Assembly (NCBI GenBank): GCA_039933785.1
Contig: JBDTNL010000127.1
Location: forward strand, 1 to 6,240
DNA: 6,240 nucleotides
Source: JBDTNL01 sp039933785
Lineage (GTDB): Bacteria > Acidobacteriota > Thermoanaerobaculia > Multivoradales > JAGPDF01
Direction: 5' to 3'
The notes beneath the pieces were generated by a model. The model saw only the letters and a list, made by a program, of their open reading frames with translations. It was not told where the DNA came from and did no database searches. A program made the position numbers and the translations under genes. Positions 5,524 through 6,240 of the stretch are shown in pieces. Positions within the stretch are counted from its first letter, which is position 1; each line of letters opens with the position of its first letter.

Positions 5524-6240
5524 ATGCACGGTTTCCGGTTCAGCTCCGCGTTTGCGCTCACGCTCATGACCGTCGTCGCGCCGGCTCTAGCCGCCACCGC
5601 GGCACCTGCGACGTCCAACGCCAATCCACTTCTTCCCCAGTGGAGCGGCCCCTATGGCGGCGTGCCGCCCTTCGACAAGGCCAAGGTGGCGGACTTCAAG
5701 CCCGCCCTCGAGGCGTCGATGACGGAAGAGCTCAAGGAGATCGACGCCATCGCAACGAGCCCAGCGAAGCCCGATTTCGAGAACACCATCGCGGCTCTCG
5801 AGCGCGCCGGGCGCACGTTCGACCGGGTGACCAACGTGTTCAACGTCTACAGCTCGACCATGTCGACGCCGGAGTTTCAGGCGGTCGAGAGCGAGATGGC
5901 GCCGAAGCTGTCGGCGTTCGGCGACCAGATCGTGCAGAACGAGCAACTGTTCGCGCGCGTCAAGGCGGTTTATGACGAACGCGAGACCCTGCCGCTCACG
6001 CCCGAGCAGAAGCGCATCGTCTGGCTCGACTACACGAACTTCGTGCGCGCTGGCGCCAATCTCGACCAGGCGGCGAAGGACCGCATGTCGGCGATCAACC
6101 AGCGCCTGGCGACGTTGTTCACCAATTTCAGCCAGAACCTGTTGGCGGACGAGACCGACTACATGCTGGTGCTCGACAAGGAAGCCGATCTCGCGGGCCT
6201 GCCGGCGCCGATGCGCGCCGCCGCCGCGGCCGCGGCCGAG
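5524..6240 (+). CDS. M3-family peptidyl-dipeptidase, Dcp-like, exported (C-terminus beyond window)
   Basis: The first 239 codons are present and open to the right edge. The protein begins MHGFRFSSAFALTLMTVVAP, a signal peptide with likely cleavage after ALA (residue 23) and no lipobox, so the mature enzyme should be periplasmic or secreted. The mature part matches the N-terminal helical region of Dcp-type metallopeptidases: NPLLPQWSGPYGGVPPFDKA (34-53), FENTIAALERAGRTFDRV (82-99), STMSTPEFQAVESEMAPKLS (105-124), and then INQRLATLFTNFSQNLLADE (195-214). Family members cleave dipeptides from peptide C-termini using a zinc HExxH site; that site lies in the missing C-terminal two-thirds, so activity cannot be checked here. 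Full-length members are about 700 residues. A good AAGGAG supports the start. It is transcribed divergently from the flavin-reductase/ada operon. E. coli Dcp lacks a signal peptide, so export is a real difference. The last visible residues are Ala-rich (from about 230) but agree with a normal family helix. Confidence 0.92.
   Translation, partial: MHGFRFSSAFALTLMTVVAPALAATAAPATSNANPLLPQWSGPYGGVPPFDKAKVADFKPALEASMTEELKEIDAIATSPAKPDFENTIAALERAGRTFDRVTNVFNVYSSTMSTPEFQAVESEMAPKLSAFGDQIVQNEQLFARVKAVYDERETLPLTPEQKRIVWLDYTNFVRAGANLDQAAKDRMSAINQRLATLFTNFSQNLLADETDYMLVLDKEADLAGLPAPMRAAAAAAAE

Noticed and set aside
6201..6240. GCC/GCG-rich run at the right edge that could look like a repeat
   Set aside because: It encodes an Ala-rich helix in frame with the M3 peptidase and has no regular repeat unit.

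Overview
High-GC window that looks like a Gram-negative bacterium, probably a proteobacterium or a relative. The evidence is tightly packed operons with ATGA overlaps, some TTG starts with good Shine-Dalgarno sequences, an Ada protein of the E. coli architecture, and an exported M3-family peptidase with an Ala-rich signal peptide. The species cannot be fixed from the sequence alone.

Region 1 (1-2701, minus strand) is a compact five-gene operon, read right to left. In order it encodes a 73-aa two-helix membrane protein (2480-2701), a 50-aa one-helix membrane protein (2331-2483), a six-helix ferric-reductase-like membrane protein fused to a Rieske [2Fe-2S] domain (1283-2329), a membrane-anchored 249-aa protein with a Cys-rich motif (537-1286), and a GNAT/OlsB-like acyltransferase cut by the window edge (1-520). 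Successive genes overlap by 4 bp or lie 1-16 bp apart. The middle genes look like an electron-transfer module of the inner membrane. I cannot tie it to a characterised pathway, and it is the best candidate here for an undescribed system.

Region 2 (2701-3578, plus strand) holds a helical, TPR-like 155-aa protein and a four-helix membrane protein. The start codon of the first shares base 2701 with the start codon of the divergent operon, so there is no conventional intergenic promoter region between them.

Region 3 (3592-5378, minus strand) is a two-gene operon: a flavin-reductase-family protein, then Ada, the bifunctional regulator and O6-methylguanine-DNA methyltransferase. They are joined by an ATGA overlap. 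It converges on region 2 with only 13 bp between the stop codons.

Region 4 (5379-6240) is the only real intergenic region (145 bp, divergent), followed by the first 239 codons of an M3-family peptidyl-dipeptidase (Dcp-like), which runs off the right edge. No RNA genes, insertion sequences, CRISPR arrays or phage genes were seen. All five unbroken pairs of adjacent co-directional genes are within 23 bp of each other.
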